A stretch of DNA of 64,000 nucleotides from Zeugodacus cucurbitae (taxonomy: Eukaryota > Arthropoda > Insecta > Diptera > Tephritidae): assembly GCF_028554725.1 (NCBI RefSeq), contig NC_071667.1, positions 9,159,501 through 9,223,500 on the forward strand. Reading direction: 5' to 3'. The notes beneath the pieces were generated by a model. It had not been told where the DNA came from. It saw only the letters and a program-made list of their open reading frames with translations, and made no database searches. Positions 12,782 to 26,295 of the stretch are shown here, in pieces. Numbering within the stretch: the stretch's first letter is position 1; every line of letters begins with the position of its first letter. Position numbers and translations under genes: made by a program.

Positions 12782-15700
12782 GACTAAAGTATTATTACTT
12801 AATAAATATTTCTTCACGAAGTGGTAAATTTGATGTGCCCAAAGTATTTAATAAGTTATAAATTTTGCATAAACGTTTTACGGAGTCTATTTACATTTAT
12901 TGAGATGATACAAATAATCCTCTTCTACTCCAGTAATTTACTTTATATGTACATACGCCAAAGTCTCCACCACAAACCACCGAGTGCAACTTCCGCTTCC
13001 GTTTGAATTGAGAATTTACAATGACCACGAAATTCGATCACACATAAGAAACTGTTGCTTCGACAACCTTGAAACACCGCAAAATACACTTTATGTTAAA
13101 TAATTCAAGTATCGACCAGGAAACCAGGTCAATCACATGGCACGCAATGATTGACAGCCGATCAAATTGAAGGCGCAAAAGCTTGTCAAGAGCAACAGCA
13201 GACAATGGCTACTTGCGTGCCAAACCACAGCAGCAACAACAACGCTCAGCGCAACGTGTGTGGGCGGCCGACAATTGGAAGACATGAATATCAATTTCGC
13301 GCGCCACTTGCAACGGCGTGGAAAAACCGCACAAGGAATTCGAAGAAATCCTTAACATTGAAGGCAGCGACAGTTCACTGAGCGCCAGGCGCTTTTAGCG
13401 CCCACACACGCATCGGCAGCGGTGGTTAATCAATGTTGCAAGTTGCAAAGGGGGCAATACCGAAAAGTTGTGACCGCTAACCGCAGCGTAGTGGTAATAG
13501 AAGGAGAAGTAAAGAATCATGCATACGTGTATATGAAAGCAAAAGCATTTGACGCTTTGCAAATTGTTGTTTTTGTTGTTGTCATTACATTCATATTCAT
13601 ACATGTATGTGAAGATCTTGTTGTTCTTCTGCTGGCGCTTGCCTTGTTTTTCTGCCGCTTTAATCGGTTAAATTAAGCGTAAGCATATGTATAAACACCA
13701 CACCGCAATGTCCCCTCTCTCATCATTATGCCTTGTCATGCGCTATTCTATTTATTGCTTCGCCACTTGTCGGTTTGTCGGCGGCGGCGCGTGTGTGGTG
13801 CGTCAAATGACAAAACAACAAGCACCTCAACAATATCCAGATCATATTTCGCAACAATAACAATACTGTGTTGCTTTACTAATATGAAAACCGCAACACC
13901 CTCGCAACGCCGGCGCTTCTTGTGTGGGTGCAACTCTGTTGTTGACATTAATGCTGAGTGACATATAAACCGGCGGCGAGTTAAACGTGTGCCAAGAAGC
14001 CGACGAGGATCAATGTCAACAGGTTCTCCATACATTGCTCTGATGTTGTTATGATATTGGATCGTTTTCAAAGGAGCATTGAATTGAATTTTTTATCGGT
14101 ATGAATTCACGTATCAGTTTCATGAAACTGCTTTCTATATTTCTTCAGTAGACTTGTTGACTTCTATCAAGAAAGTGTTTGCTGTTACACCAAGCCCTTT
14201 CCAACTTCAATTGCATTCACATTTGCTATATTCATATAAATGGTCGTAACTTTCTCTAATTCTTCTCAGGGCCATCTTATATTAAGGAACTTGGTCCCAC
14301 CGCTTCATACAATTTACCAAAAGAATATTGTCGCCTTTTTGGCACCTTTCAGAATTTCCAAGTTCTTATCATTGTCCACCTTTATGCAGCCATCAACTTA
14401 ATAAACGTTATTTGTGGTCATTAGTCTCGCAGCTTCCGCGTTTACATGTATTTATTGTGGGGACCCAACAGCTTGAAAGCGAACGCTCTAAGGCAATAAC
14501 TGGAGCCACTTCGGCAGCTGTTGCTTTGAGCTTGATTTTATGCATGTATGAGTATGTGTGTATACTTAAAAGCCGTTGATAAATTTAAAAATCTGTTATT
14601 ATGCAAATTTTTAAAGCATCGCCATAAAAGAAACAAGTTTAGTGACGAAGGTAAACAGTAAAGAAAGAAATTGCAATTCTTCATTACACAACAGTATGGA
14701 CAAGTGACTTAATTTAAAGTATGTGTAATCCATCTGGTAACTTGTTCTTTCGGATTTCTCTCAAGGGCAGCTCATTTCAAATAACATGCAAGAGAAATTT
14801 TGAAATGTTTATAAGAAGAAATCATCACTAACCATTACACCACTTTACGAAAACTTAGAAACGATCTTTCGCCTGTCAATTTTTTCTCCGTAATAAACAA
14901 CTAAACATATTCACAATTTCTATACAACCACACACATGTACATTCATATTGATAGTAACATGAGACCGTCAACCTTTAGCCCACACCAAATTATAAATCA
15001 AATACCGATTTAACCAAAAAATCAACCCAAACTGAAATTTATTGACTTTGAACTTTATTAAAAGATAAATGCAGCAGCTAATGAGAGATGCGAACTCGAG
15101 AGAAAGGAATGCAATTCGTGGATTCTCCTGCAACGAGGATTGATGTCGCTGCCGATGCCCTCGCCGTTCGACTGGATCATCACAAATGAAATTAATAACG
15201 TTAACTTTAGAATAGCGGATTCGAAAGAAATGATTTAATAAAAACTAAGCGAGAAACTTGAACCAGTGAAAAGTTCACAGAAATAATCAAGCGATAAACA
15301 CACAGTGTAAACTCAAAAGCAGAATAAAGAAAATACCAATAAACCGAATACAAAATCAATCAGTTCTTAAGCGCAGCACTGAATCCACTCTGCTCTTCCA
15401 GCGCGCTTAAAATGAGCTCATATCAACAGTCGAAGCAACGTCAGCGTCGTCTACACCGCACAATATGGCCTTCGGGGTCAAGCAATCGATTGACCGCCTC
15501 AGCGCGCTCTCTGCTTACCAGTCGGCAACGGGAAGATGTTCTCATAGAGATCGCGAAATGAAGATCTCAATGTGGAAGCGTGCATCGACACGGCGTACAC
15601 AACAACAACAACTCCGCAGCACAACACAAGCAAAGCTTCATAGTCACAATATTTGCGATCCTACATGCGTTAGCGGGGCAATTCGTGTTTGTGCACAAAT

Positions 15701-16868
15701 AAATTCAATCTAAATTGTAAGTTTGTTTACCGGACAGCAGGCACACTTACAACAACAACAACATCAATATGTATATATGATATAGCGGTCTTAGCGCTGG
15801 CGCTCACTCACGGCAAAAGCGGTGCGCGCATCGCCGCATCTCAGCTGGTGCCTTCTAAGCGTTCAGCCGATCAGTAAATTAATCGCTGACCAGCCGTCTA
15901 ACTGGCTACGAATTGGCATTGCTTGCTGGCATTAGATGCTCACGCCTTGCCGTCTTGCACGGCCACTCGCGTTTGTATGTCTGCCGCGTACGCAGTATAG
16001 ATTCTATGAGCGGATACACTCTTTGACCAAAATGACTGGGAATTTAATGGAGGCACCGATCGTGCGTTCAAAGCCAAGCGTCGGAGCGAGCGATCGACGT
16101 CAATCGCGCGCCAGTTAAAGCTTGAAATGTATTGGGTTTCCTCATAGCTGCAATTTGTATTGATATATTCTACTTACACATTGTAGTTTATATGTTGGAG
16201 TTACATAGTCCAATTTGCTTCGTCATCGGTTGTGCTGCTTTCTCCCTAACCTCTGTTACTTCTAACTGCCCACTGCCTAAATAATGTTTTCACTCAGTGC
16301 TTGTGTGTCTGTTGGGCGCAAATGAGATTGATCTATCACAATTTCCAATTCAAAATATTTGACTTTAGTCTATACGGTACCCTGGAGTGTAGCCAGACAC
16401 AGTGTAATATATACGTAAATAAGTCTTAAAATTACATATTTCCTTTCAAAGTCAGAAAACTTTTAACTTAAGCGGTTGAAAGCTTGTGCGAAATTTCATA
16501 CACAATCTACTCCTACAGTTATTCTCAAAAGCTTCCGATGATTTATTCCTCATAATTGAAATGCTAAAATTAATTCCATTATAATATCAAAAGATCGCAA
16601 AACAAAAAGTTTCCAAAGCTAACACAAAACTGAAATCAAACATCCATATCAAAGCTTGAAGTAATGATTCGCTTGAAAAGTTTTCTCATTTCTACTGTTT
16701 TAGACTTTTGTCTGAAGACCAACACTGCAAGTTTCTGATCAGCTCTGTCGTGAAAGCCGGAACCAACATGTTCAAAACTCTTGAAATGCTATCTAGTTTC
16801 ACTGCCAGAGAATAGACTGCTAGATTAAACTAGATTAATTTCTTTGGAAACCCAGAAAAAGTAAATAT
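12782..16868. other. Non-coding 5' flank with a GC-richer, UTR-like block
   Basis: No recognised gene. About 13130-14000 and 15400-16120 are GC-richer than their surroundings. Two small open frames in good codon-like sequence occur at 15088-15189 (33 codons, ends LDHHK) and 15412-15561 (49 codons, preceded by AAA, ends EIAK). Neither matches a family I know. TTGCGTG heptamers lie at 13141-13147 (minus) and 13213-13219. Confidence 0.45.
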
Positions 16869-17828
16869 AAATCCATTTGCTTTTCTTTTTTAATTTCAAG
16901 AAAAGTGCGGCTGAGGCTCATCGAATGCTTTCGGATACGTACGGTGAAGCTGTCCTAAGTGAAAGAACATGTCGCGAATGGTTTCAACGGTTTAAGTATG
17001 ATGATTATGAGGTCGAAGACCGGCCTGGTGGTGGCAGGGAAAAGATTTTCGAAGATGCTGAATTGGAAGCATTACTTGACCAAGATGCGTTTCAAACCCA
17101 AGAGGAATTGGCCGAATCGTTGCAAGTGACACATCAGGCCGTATCAAAACGCCTCAAAGCCATGGGGATGATTCAGAAACAAGGAAACTGGGTTCCTTAC
17201 GACTTAAAACCAAGAGATGTCGAACGGCGCTTCTTTGAAAGTGAACAGCTGCTTGAAAGACACATCCGAAAGGGATTTTTACATCGTATTCTAACTGGCG
17301 ACGAAAAATGGGTCCACTACGACAATCCTAAGCTAAGAAAGTCATGGGGAAAGCCTGGACATGCCTCCACGTCGACGGCAAAACGGTCATGCTCTGCATT
17401 TGGTGGGACCAGCTGGGGGTGATATGATATGAGCTGCTATAGCCAAGTGAAACCATCACAGGAGATCGATACCGAACGCAATTGATGCGTTTGAGCCGAG
17501 CACTAAAAGAAAAACTGCCACAGTACGAGGAAAGACACGATAAAGTCATTCTCCAGCATGACAATGCTCGACCTCACGTCGCAAAGGTGGTCCAAAAATG
17601 TTTGGAGACACTGAATTCGAGATCTTAACCCACCCGCCGTATTCTCCAGACATTGTTCCATCTGGCACACGGTCTAGCTAACGAGCACTTCAGTTCTTAT
17701 GAAGAAGTCAAAAATTGGATTGACACTTCGATCGACTCGAAAGATGAGGAGTTCGTCACGGAATAAACGTTTTTATACAATAAAGCCTTAAATTTACAAA
17801 AAAAACGGCGGAAGCAAAGTTGTAGACC
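16869..17828 (+). pseudogene. Mariner (DD34D, mauritiana-type) transposase remnant
   Basis: The first 180 codons read through both helix-turn-helix regions (SAAEAHRML...WFQRF, then AELEALLDQD...VSKRLKAMG), the WVPYDL linker and the first catalytic aspartate in TGDEKWVHYDNP. A frameshift near 17380 moves the rest to another frame, with stops at about 17424 and 17440. That frame carries MLCIWWDQ, GDRYRTQLMRL and the second aspartate in LQHDNARPH. The third aspartate is gone: PSDYHLF is shortened to PSG by a small deletion near 17660. The 3' terminus is still recognisable (17802-17828, ggcggaagcaaagttgtag core), but I see no matching inverted repeat upstream. It is a dead, 5'-truncated copy, similar to Mos1 in domain order. 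Confidence 0.88.
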
Positions 17829-19469
17829 AATATATGGTTCCCACAAGTTCATTACAGATCTTTTAATTTTACTCACATGAAATGATCGCATAGCCCACTG
17901 TAGCCGCTAATCGACATAGCGCCTATTTTGCCCAACTAACTGGTAGAGTTTAACCACTGGATATCGAGTAGTTAGTTACCAGCAACTAAATACCAGACGC
18001 GCCATTGGAAGCGGTAATTTGTTATCGCGATGATTTATGAACTGTATTTAGTGGGTGGAAACCAAAACAGCACAACAAAAACATAAAAGCAATAAAGAAA
18101 GCATAAAAGAAACCAAGAAAGAATTGCATTACAATTACAATATCAACAACAAAAAATCGAAAACAACATTGAACAACGAAAATCATAGCATAACCTCAAT
18201 ATTTGCGCAAACAATAACAAACAATGAAAGTAGTTGGCTAATCATAACGAGAAAATGCTGCCGCAGTAAAACACAATGCTAGTATGTCTCGCTGTACACT
18301 GTCTGTCGATCAATATGCGCATGAGTCGGCGCGACTAGACAATGTAGTCTTCGGAAGGCAACGAAGCGAAGAAAAAATGCTTGCAGGATCTATATGTTTT
18401 CTTTTCTTATTTTTTGCACAAAGTAATGTGCGCTACAATGTAGGCGGAGATGAAGTACATATTTGCAGTAGACTAAAGTAGATGATGCTTTTAAGGTAGT
18501 TTACGTAGGCGCTATAACCTCAAAAATAAACAACACCTCCAACGCCACAGCACAACCACGGCCGCCGCGCGTTATATTGATGGATTTGTGGCGAAAAATT
18601 CAATCCATTCACAGCCTGCCATCGCACCTTTTGCTGAGCAACCAGAGCAGTTGTATCACTCCGCCACCATAGTAAGGGCAGTATACTTGTGTAGAAACGC
18701 GTTTGCAGCGCCTTGTGATCTCTAAGCCACGATCGGTGATCGCCACAATGGTCTGTACCTCCGTCTATCGGTTCGTCGGTCTGTCTAGTACTCAAGTACT
18801 TGGCGCTTAGCCACATTTAAGTTATAGCTAAAGTCAAACTGTGTGTTTAATATAAATTTTATTTGGGTTTTTTTTTCTATGCTACAATTGTAGCAGCATA
18901 TTTCCGCATTTCCCGCAAAACTTCGAGCGCTAACAACATACAACAACAAATTTGCAGCAGTGCATTTGGTTGTTCATTGCAACGCGATTAAGCTTTACGC
19001 GAATTTGAATGTATGACTGTGAACGATCGAAGCGATCAAGTGATCGCGTAGTCAACCTGCCGCAGGCTAAAACAAATAGTAATAATAATAATCATAATGC
19101 CAATAATCGTAATAACATTTCTGTAATGACCATGTAATGGCAATATTCACGCTGCCATCGTAGTTGGCACTTATAGGTTGTAGCTTTGCCATTGATCGCG
19201 TTGATCTTAGCGGGTCCTGCAGCAATGTAGTTAGGTTTGTTTGTTGGTATGCCTTCTTAACTCGTGGTTAGAGGTTGAAAGTGGATTTTCTCAAGCCTAA
19301 GTATATTTACATATATGGGTCCTTTATATTGTTTAACAGTTATTTGTATAGTGTCAGTCTTAAGAAAGAGCTCATTAACATTTAATATTCTGAAAAGACG
19401 AACAACTTTCTCCAGCTGCTACTCGTTACAACTCGTCAAAAATATCGACAAAACAACGATCCAAATTCG
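17829..19469. other. Non-coding flank, GC-richer in part
   Basis: No gene recognised. The block at 18280-18800 is GC-richer. At 19032-19047 there is a 7-bp inverted repeat gcgatca-ag-tgatcgc, inside a cluster of GATCG words at 19024-19046 and 19194-19206. This may be a homeodomain-type regulatory site cluster. The only open frames are short and lack domains. Confidence 0.4.
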
Positions 19470-19870
19470 CTGCTCGATCTTTCGCGTGATTTTGAGCTTT
19501 CACATTGCGTGGATTTTTTAATTGCTTCTGAATCAGAAATATTGTTCTGAAAACTTTGTTCAAGCTTTCATGTAACTTTTTGAGCTTTCACATTACGTGA
19601 ATTTTTTAATTGCATCTGAATGGGCGTCTTTTTCAGAAATATTGTTCAGAAAGCTGCTCGAGCCTTTGTGTGTTATTGTTCTAAAACTTTGTTGGAGCTT
19701 TCGTGTGACTTTTTGAGCTTTCACATTGTGTGAATTTTTTAATTGCATCTGAATCGGCGTCCTTTTCAGAAATATTGTTCAGAAAGCTGCTCGAGCTTTT
19801 GTGTGACTTCTTGAGCTTTCACATTGGGTGAATTTTTGAAAACTTCGTTCACAACTTATGGCTCTGTACA
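19470..19870. repeat. Degenerate tandem repeat, about four units
   Basis: The phrase gagctttcacatt followed by a gaattttt-like segment recurs at about 19494, 19582, 19715 and 19813, spaced 88-133 bp apart. Between units 'attgcatctgaat', 'cagaaatattgttcagaaagctgctcgag' and 'tgtgactttttgagc' also repeat. Units differ by small indels and substitutions, so the array is old. No coding capacity; no similarity to a family I recognise. Confidence 0.75.
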
Positions 19871-22800
19871 GATCTATAAGCTTGACAGAAAAGTTTCTCA
19901 TATTCTAATTCGTCTTCTTCGTTAGCTAAAAATTTAAATTGAGAAATATTTAACGTCTCTTATTTTATTTAGCTATTCAAGTCAGTCACTTTTCTCATAA
20001 GAAGACTGTTATGTATATATGTATGAAGAATAAACTATAAATATTGAAATGATACTTTTGTATGTAACAATTTTCCAATGGTTGGATCAAGCATCACCGT
20101 GAGCGCATATAGTAAAAGCGCATAAATATTAAGATATTTAACAGATGAATTTATGGCAAATTTATGTCAGTCGTAAGTGTCTAAGATACTAAACTTAAGT
20201 GCTTAAGCATGCACTTCTTTTCAAGTCGAATATTTTATATTAGTGATAGGAGTGTATCTACACACTAGAGCTATAAACTTATTAAGCACCATCAACAGGA
20301 AATACAGAAACTCATGCACAAAAGTATTCTCCACTTGTCTTATAAGATAACTGTTAACGTATCAACATACTTTGAAGTATTATACAAAATTCCAAATATA
20401 TTAGATTATATATTAGAAAATATATATTAGAAAATGTTTATTAAAAAATATTTCGTAACACGATTTTTGAAATTTCAATTCCACAATCATTTCTTTCCGT
20501 AAAAAGGGACGAATACTTTGAACGGCAAGTGTTAACACATCTCATTTGGGAGAAAAAATAAATAAAATTTATAATTTAATGAATTTAACTTACCAAGCAT
20601 TGTTGTTGTTGCCTTTTCTACACAAGCCTTTCCATTAATTTCTGTTTTAGTTAATTAAACTAAGCTTTAAGTAGGCTCATGAAGCAGCAACTATGACTAC
20701 AAATATTCCATAAAAAATTAAAAGAATACAACAACAACAACTGTTCGCATTACTTAAAAACGAAAGAAATCAAATGTAATGAGCATTCACCGCAACTGGA
20801 GCGAGCCATGCCGCCATACAGTCGCTGCACAAAGTGGCGCACACAGTGGTCTAGCTGGTGCATGTGCAAGCGGCAAAAATGTATGCATGTATGCAAGGTT
20901 TATGTTTCTAAATGCATAAGCGAAGCAACAACAATTAAGACAACAATAAAATTATGAAAAAAGGAAGAAATTAAATCAAATAATGAATAAAATCATATTT
21001 CATAAATGATTTATTGAATGGGAGAAAAGTTCCAAGTTCCGCGAAAACCAACAGGAAAGCACACATACAACAACAAACAGCAAGTGTACATACTTACATG
21101 CGTGTGTGTGTGTCGGAGCATGCAGACTGGCTACGCGAGGTTCTTGCTTCGTTTGTTTATTTGCCACCGGTAAATATTTGCACTACATTGGGAGTTCGAT
21201 ATTTTTGTTGTTGCATTTTACCTTATTAAATGCACTTAAAATGGTCTTCTTTGCCGATTCGGCTGCAAGTCACATCTATAACGATCGCTAGTACTAAATA
21301 CTAGAGTAAAAATAAATTCTGTGGACTTAACGGTTAATTGTAACAAGTAAACTGATTTACTGCGATGAGTCATATAAGAAGAGAGTTTTTATATTATATA
21401 TATATAATTATGGACCGAGTTATAAGCCAAATTAACTTAAGTCGGTTCAAGTTCCCAAACTTCGAGACTCGAAGTTGTGTTTTATATTAAACAACGGCTC
21501 AGAAAATAAGTTTCATAAAATAGTACTGTAAGTAAAGTGTTGCCCAGAAGACTTCTAGGCAAAAAAAATAAATAAATTAACTAATATCGACTTAAGCAAC
21601 TTTAAACCACACCACAATATTTATATTTCGAATAAAAATTTTGATCACGAATTTGGTAGCAAACGCACCTATGAGCTTCCCTATACGTTTCTTTAATTTA
21701 ATATGATTTTTCTTCACAACTCAACTGGTTTGGCAAATCTCAAAGAGCATTTTACACCAGCCACTTGCATGATGGCTTGGAGGTGTTGGTACGGGAGAGC
21801 GATAGAGCAAATTAGCATATCAGTGCACGCATAAGTCGGCAACGTGAAGTGCAGAAATGAAGCGCATTTGCAAATAGAGTACACCGAAGAACACGAGCGA
21901 CAATGTTGGTGGGTTGGGAAATATTTGAAAAATTTTAGAGGAATTCGAAAATTAATAAAATATAAAATGTTAATCAAATTTAATTAGTCTAAAGACTTAA
22001 TAATAATAATACGAGTTTTATGATATGCAAAAATCAACAGTTAAATTATATTAAGTTTTAATCAATGCAACATGAAAGACTTAGAAAGTTTAAGCCTCTT
22101 TTAAGTAACTGATGAGCTTTTATGAGAAGCTTTTACTCATATTATACATTTTAACAGCAGCAGATAATAATTATTGAACACCACTTTTATAATGCAAAAG
22201 CTCACTAGAAAAAGGTGTAAGCTTTAAAACAAGCTTAAAGCATATTGATAATAATCACAAAAATTAGACAAGAACTAAATAGCTATAAGGTTAATCAATA
22301 AAGAAAGCTTATGAATATTTTAATGATGTTTAATAAAGAAAAAAAAAACAATAAAAAGTAGACCTTCGCCGAAAAAATTAATCGAAAGTACCATAAAAGA
22401 TACATACAATATACATGTATCGTCTGGATACTTGGTTATTGTGGAGAAATTAAAGTGGAAATTAAATGGCGTCTCTAATTTAAACGAGACATTTCCCAAA
22501 CTCCTTTAGTATTAGTTTATAGTATTCCTACCATTTTGTAATGCACAAAACCTTAAAACGATGCAAATTTCATGCAATATTTATGGTCTAATACTGAAAC
22601 GAGTCTTCCTGCATTTGTTTTCCACCACATCTCGCAGTATTTCACTATTCGTTCATTAGTCATGACAAAAACGAACTAACTAACAAAGCTCGCCGATGGG
22701 TTGTACCAACGATAATTCATAATATTTTATCCCTCCTCCACAATAATGCAAGAACACCAACTGAAATTGCAAGAAAAAACAACAAAAGCAATATTCATAC

Positions 22801-23763
22801 AATAGCAAAGCAACAAATGCAATCTTAAGAAAATGCATAGAACAATGTAAAATGCAAATGAAACATGTTTTTCTGCACCTTCTTACCATTTTACTTGACC
22901 AATTTGAAGTTAAATATTTCGCTGATATGTGGGGAATTGCAAGAACTGCTTGCATTACATGCATATGTATATACACGTTGTTATTATTGTTTTCACTTAG
23001 GCATTTTGTATTATTTTCACTTGCAACTGTATACTAGTATAATGGAAAATCACATTAAAATGAACAGCAGCAAACTGGCACAACAAAAAGATTAAAATAA
23101 AATAATAAAAGCAATAACAACAATAACAACAGCATTATAACTAATCAAAGCTTTGTGCAGCGACTTGGGCGAGCATTAGCAACTACATAAAGAAACTATA
23201 CAAATAAAATTACAACAACAAATAGCATATAAAGCCGCCCAAATGCAATATATCCGACAATGGTTGGAAGCGAAGGCGGCAGCAGCATTAACACCAACTC
23301 ACAACGTTACGTCCCCGAACCACACCAGACCATACCACGCCACATGCCACACCGAAAATGCGGTAGCCCGATCGACCGCAGGCAGTAGGCGGCCATCAGC
23401 AGCAGCAGCACTACCAACAACAGCGCCGCAAATGGCATTAGACCGTTTTAGCCATGGACATGACGGCGTTGCAGCCATTCAACAACGATTGGCAATTATA
23501 ATTAATAAGCAATTTAATTGCATGATTATCTTAAAAGCCGCCATCAGGTTTCCCTCACAGCGAAAAAACTTATTTGTGGAAAAAACAAAAATAACATATG
23601 TGTCTATATACATATATTATATATCATATGCACAATTCTACGTACATATTTCTAAGTAGAAAATTAAACCGAAGAAATAAATAAATTGGTATTTAGGTAT
23701 ATGTCGAGATATAAAGATATACAAACGGCGACGTCTACAAGTTTATAGACGAATTTAATGCCA
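19871..23763. other. Non-coding flank
   Basis: AT-rich DNA with CAA-rich patches. The longest open frame, 23243-23659 (138 codons), encodes an Ala-, Thr- and His-rich start followed by unstructured sequence, with no domain. It lies in a GC-richer patch at 23230-23480. I do not call it a gene. A GT-rich stretch lies near 21101-21114. Confidence 0.45.
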
Positions 23764-24200
23764 TTACGTGTGGAACCCGATTTCGTTTACATGGCCACCA
23801 CGGGCACGTTTGCAGAAGTCCAGACGCGGAACCCAATTTTCAACAGTTTTCGAGCATAAATCGGCCGTTACTGCTGCAATTTCACGTTCGATATTCAATC
23901 TTCGCTGGCTTGTTGACATAGACCATAGACTTGACGAAGTCCCACAGGAAATAGTCTAACGGCTTCAAATCGCACAACGGAGGAGGCCAATTAACTAGTC
24001 CATTTCGTGATTTTATTACGTTTACCAAACTTGGTTTTCAATATATCGGTTGTGACATTCGCTGTGTGGCTTGTGGCGCCATCGTGTTGGAACAACATAT
24101 TTTCCAAGTCCATATATTTCAATTCGGGCCAAAAATATTCGGTTATCATTGAGCGGTAGCGATTCCCATTCACAGTAACAACATAATTTTAAAGTTGTTG
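23764..24200 (-). pseudogene. DD41D mariner transposase remnant (second lineage)
   Basis: On the minus strand the segment reads TVNGNRYRSMITEYF, then FQHDGATSHTA with the second catalytic aspartate. After a frameshift it reads SRNGLVNWPPPLCDLKPLDYFLW with the third aspartate, and later GGHVNEIGFHT near the C-terminus. The block order and the spacing of the last two aspartates (about 41 residues once the frameshift is allowed for) match the intact transposase at 35958-37043. Many residues differ (HDGATSHTA versus QDGATCHTA), so it is a separate, older lineage. The N-terminal half and both termini are missing. Confidence 0.8.
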
Positions 24201-25971
24201 CTTATCCCAACTTGCGTCAATTTCAACTTGTAAGGATGTATGCCAGATCTTATTGTAAAATTCGCCACAAAATTCGAAATTATTCCGAAACTATTGCATT
24301 AAAATCGTGTTTATCCAATAATTAATCTCAACAATCTCAACGAACCACTTCAAAATATGGACTTCGAAATTCTTAGAATCTCGTGCTTTCATTTGTAGAA
24401 TTTAGATTTAGAGGTTTCATATACGATAAACAGTCAACAGCAAAGAGGAATTTTAGAAAATTTATTTTTTTTATTTTGGAATCGCGATGCTCCAGTGAAA
24501 ATATCCTTCGATCCGCAACCCATGGTTGGAAGAAACCGCACCCACGCATCAAAAGAAGGGACCGGTCTGAACATGGAATATTCAACTATCGTCACCTCGC
24601 AAAAGACGAAATTTTGTATTTTGGCCAAGACCGACCCACGGTTGTAGTGCCAAAGCAGAATAAGAGAAATAAAGTAGTGAAGTGAGTAAGTGAAGTGAGC
24701 GATAATTTATAAAGTTTAACAAAAAATCGTCTGAAGCGTAGATGTAACTAAAATATATATAAGGAATTTTTGCAGCCTTACTTCACTAAGGTGATGCTTA
24801 TATAAATCTGATTTTCTTCAGGGCCACACGTCACGATCTCTCTAAAACTCACTCTCGAAACTTAAGAGCAAAATATTATTCCCAGAAATTCAATGCAAAT
24901 TAGACTTCAAAAGGATTTTCTTACTTTTGCAAGGCTTAAAGAGGAACGTTTCTTGAATGAACTGTTCGGAGAAGAATTTTCAAAAGATAAAGTTAGAGCG
25001 GAAGACACTTTCTTAATTGAATTCGATAACGACAATGTATACCAAAAATATAGATTTATTCAATTTGTAGTTGTAAACATAATATTTCGACTACATATTT
25101 AGATGCATATGTATTAAGAGAACTCGGCACCTTTAGGCTCGGCACAAGTGGCGCCAAAGATGTTGTTTCAAATGCATTTTTAATTTTTTTTTTTTGTTTT
25201 TGTTTATTTGTATATTTTTTTATTTAAACAATGTTTCCTTTTTGCACCGCTTGTTGTTGTCATTTAATTTACAGGACAACGCTGGGGACAGCAAACATGA
25301 ACGACTTATTCGTACATACATCTGACTCGAGCTTGTATCCTACGGCTTATTTAGTGTCATGTTCGCGTACAAAGAATTTCATTCTCATAGTGAGGAACAT
25401 CTACATACATCCTTTAGCTTATACACAAAACTCTCATGGCTTAAAGTGGGGCTGTGGCAGTACTCGGTTGGCGCGACAGGAACGCTGCTGTCTGCCGTGC
25501 AAGTACATAATTCATGCGCGGCAACGCACCAGCTACACGCTGTCTGACAAATTTCACAGCAGGTCAGCGAAAATAAAATAATGCGGAAAATAAGATATAA
25601 AAAAGGGGATTTGAATGCAAAAAAAAGACAAGAGATGTGCAAAAAATATGTTTGAATTTTTAAATATTTGAGTAAATTTTAGTTTTTTTTCATATGATCC
25701 GATTTTATTAAATATTTTACGCATTTTAACGAAAACAATTTGAAATAAATTTTATTCAAAATATTTGATTTTTTTAATAAACTTGTCGATGAAATTGACT
25801 GATAAGATTTTCTTAAGATATCTAGTTAATTGGCTGATATTTGAGGTAACAAGTCTGCCACAAACACTGTGGTCCTTAGATTCGGGCGCTTGACGAGCTC
25901 TCTTTTATAAGGAGATGCCGTGTATTGAATATTTATTTATTATAGAGCGCCATATCTATAATTGTCACATA

Positions 25972-25997
25972 TGTATGTAAGTATGTATGTATGTATG
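25972..25997. repeat. GTAT microsatellite
   Basis: Interrupted run of atgt/gtat tetranucleotides with one imperfect unit. Confidence 0.9.
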
Positions 25998-26265
25998 CAA
26001 ATTATCAAGGAAAACATTAAAAATTACGTTTACTTTATATTTTAATAGCTTGAAAATGATCACAGTTTGTGACATGCAACATTAGGTACAAATATTTACA
26101 TTAGCACCTAAATAGCTTCAATTGAAAGAGTGAAAAATAAAAACTCAATGTTTTCCCAAATGACGGAAAAATCAAAAGTAAAAAAAGCTAATTGAACAAA
26201 AATTGCAAGCGCAGGCAACACCCACAGCAAATTAAAGCAAAAATATAACTGCAGGCAAATAACAG

Positions 26266-26295
26266 CAACAACAACAACAACAACAACAACAACAA
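26266..26295. repeat. CAA microsatellite, ten units
   Basis: Perfect (CAA)10. Read on the minus strand it produces a poly-valine ORF, which is an artefact. Confidence 0.95.

Noticed and set aside
23243..23659. 138-codon plus-strand open frame
   Set aside because: Ala/Thr/His-rich start and featureless end, with no domain, in a CAG/CAA-rich patch. Treated as chance.
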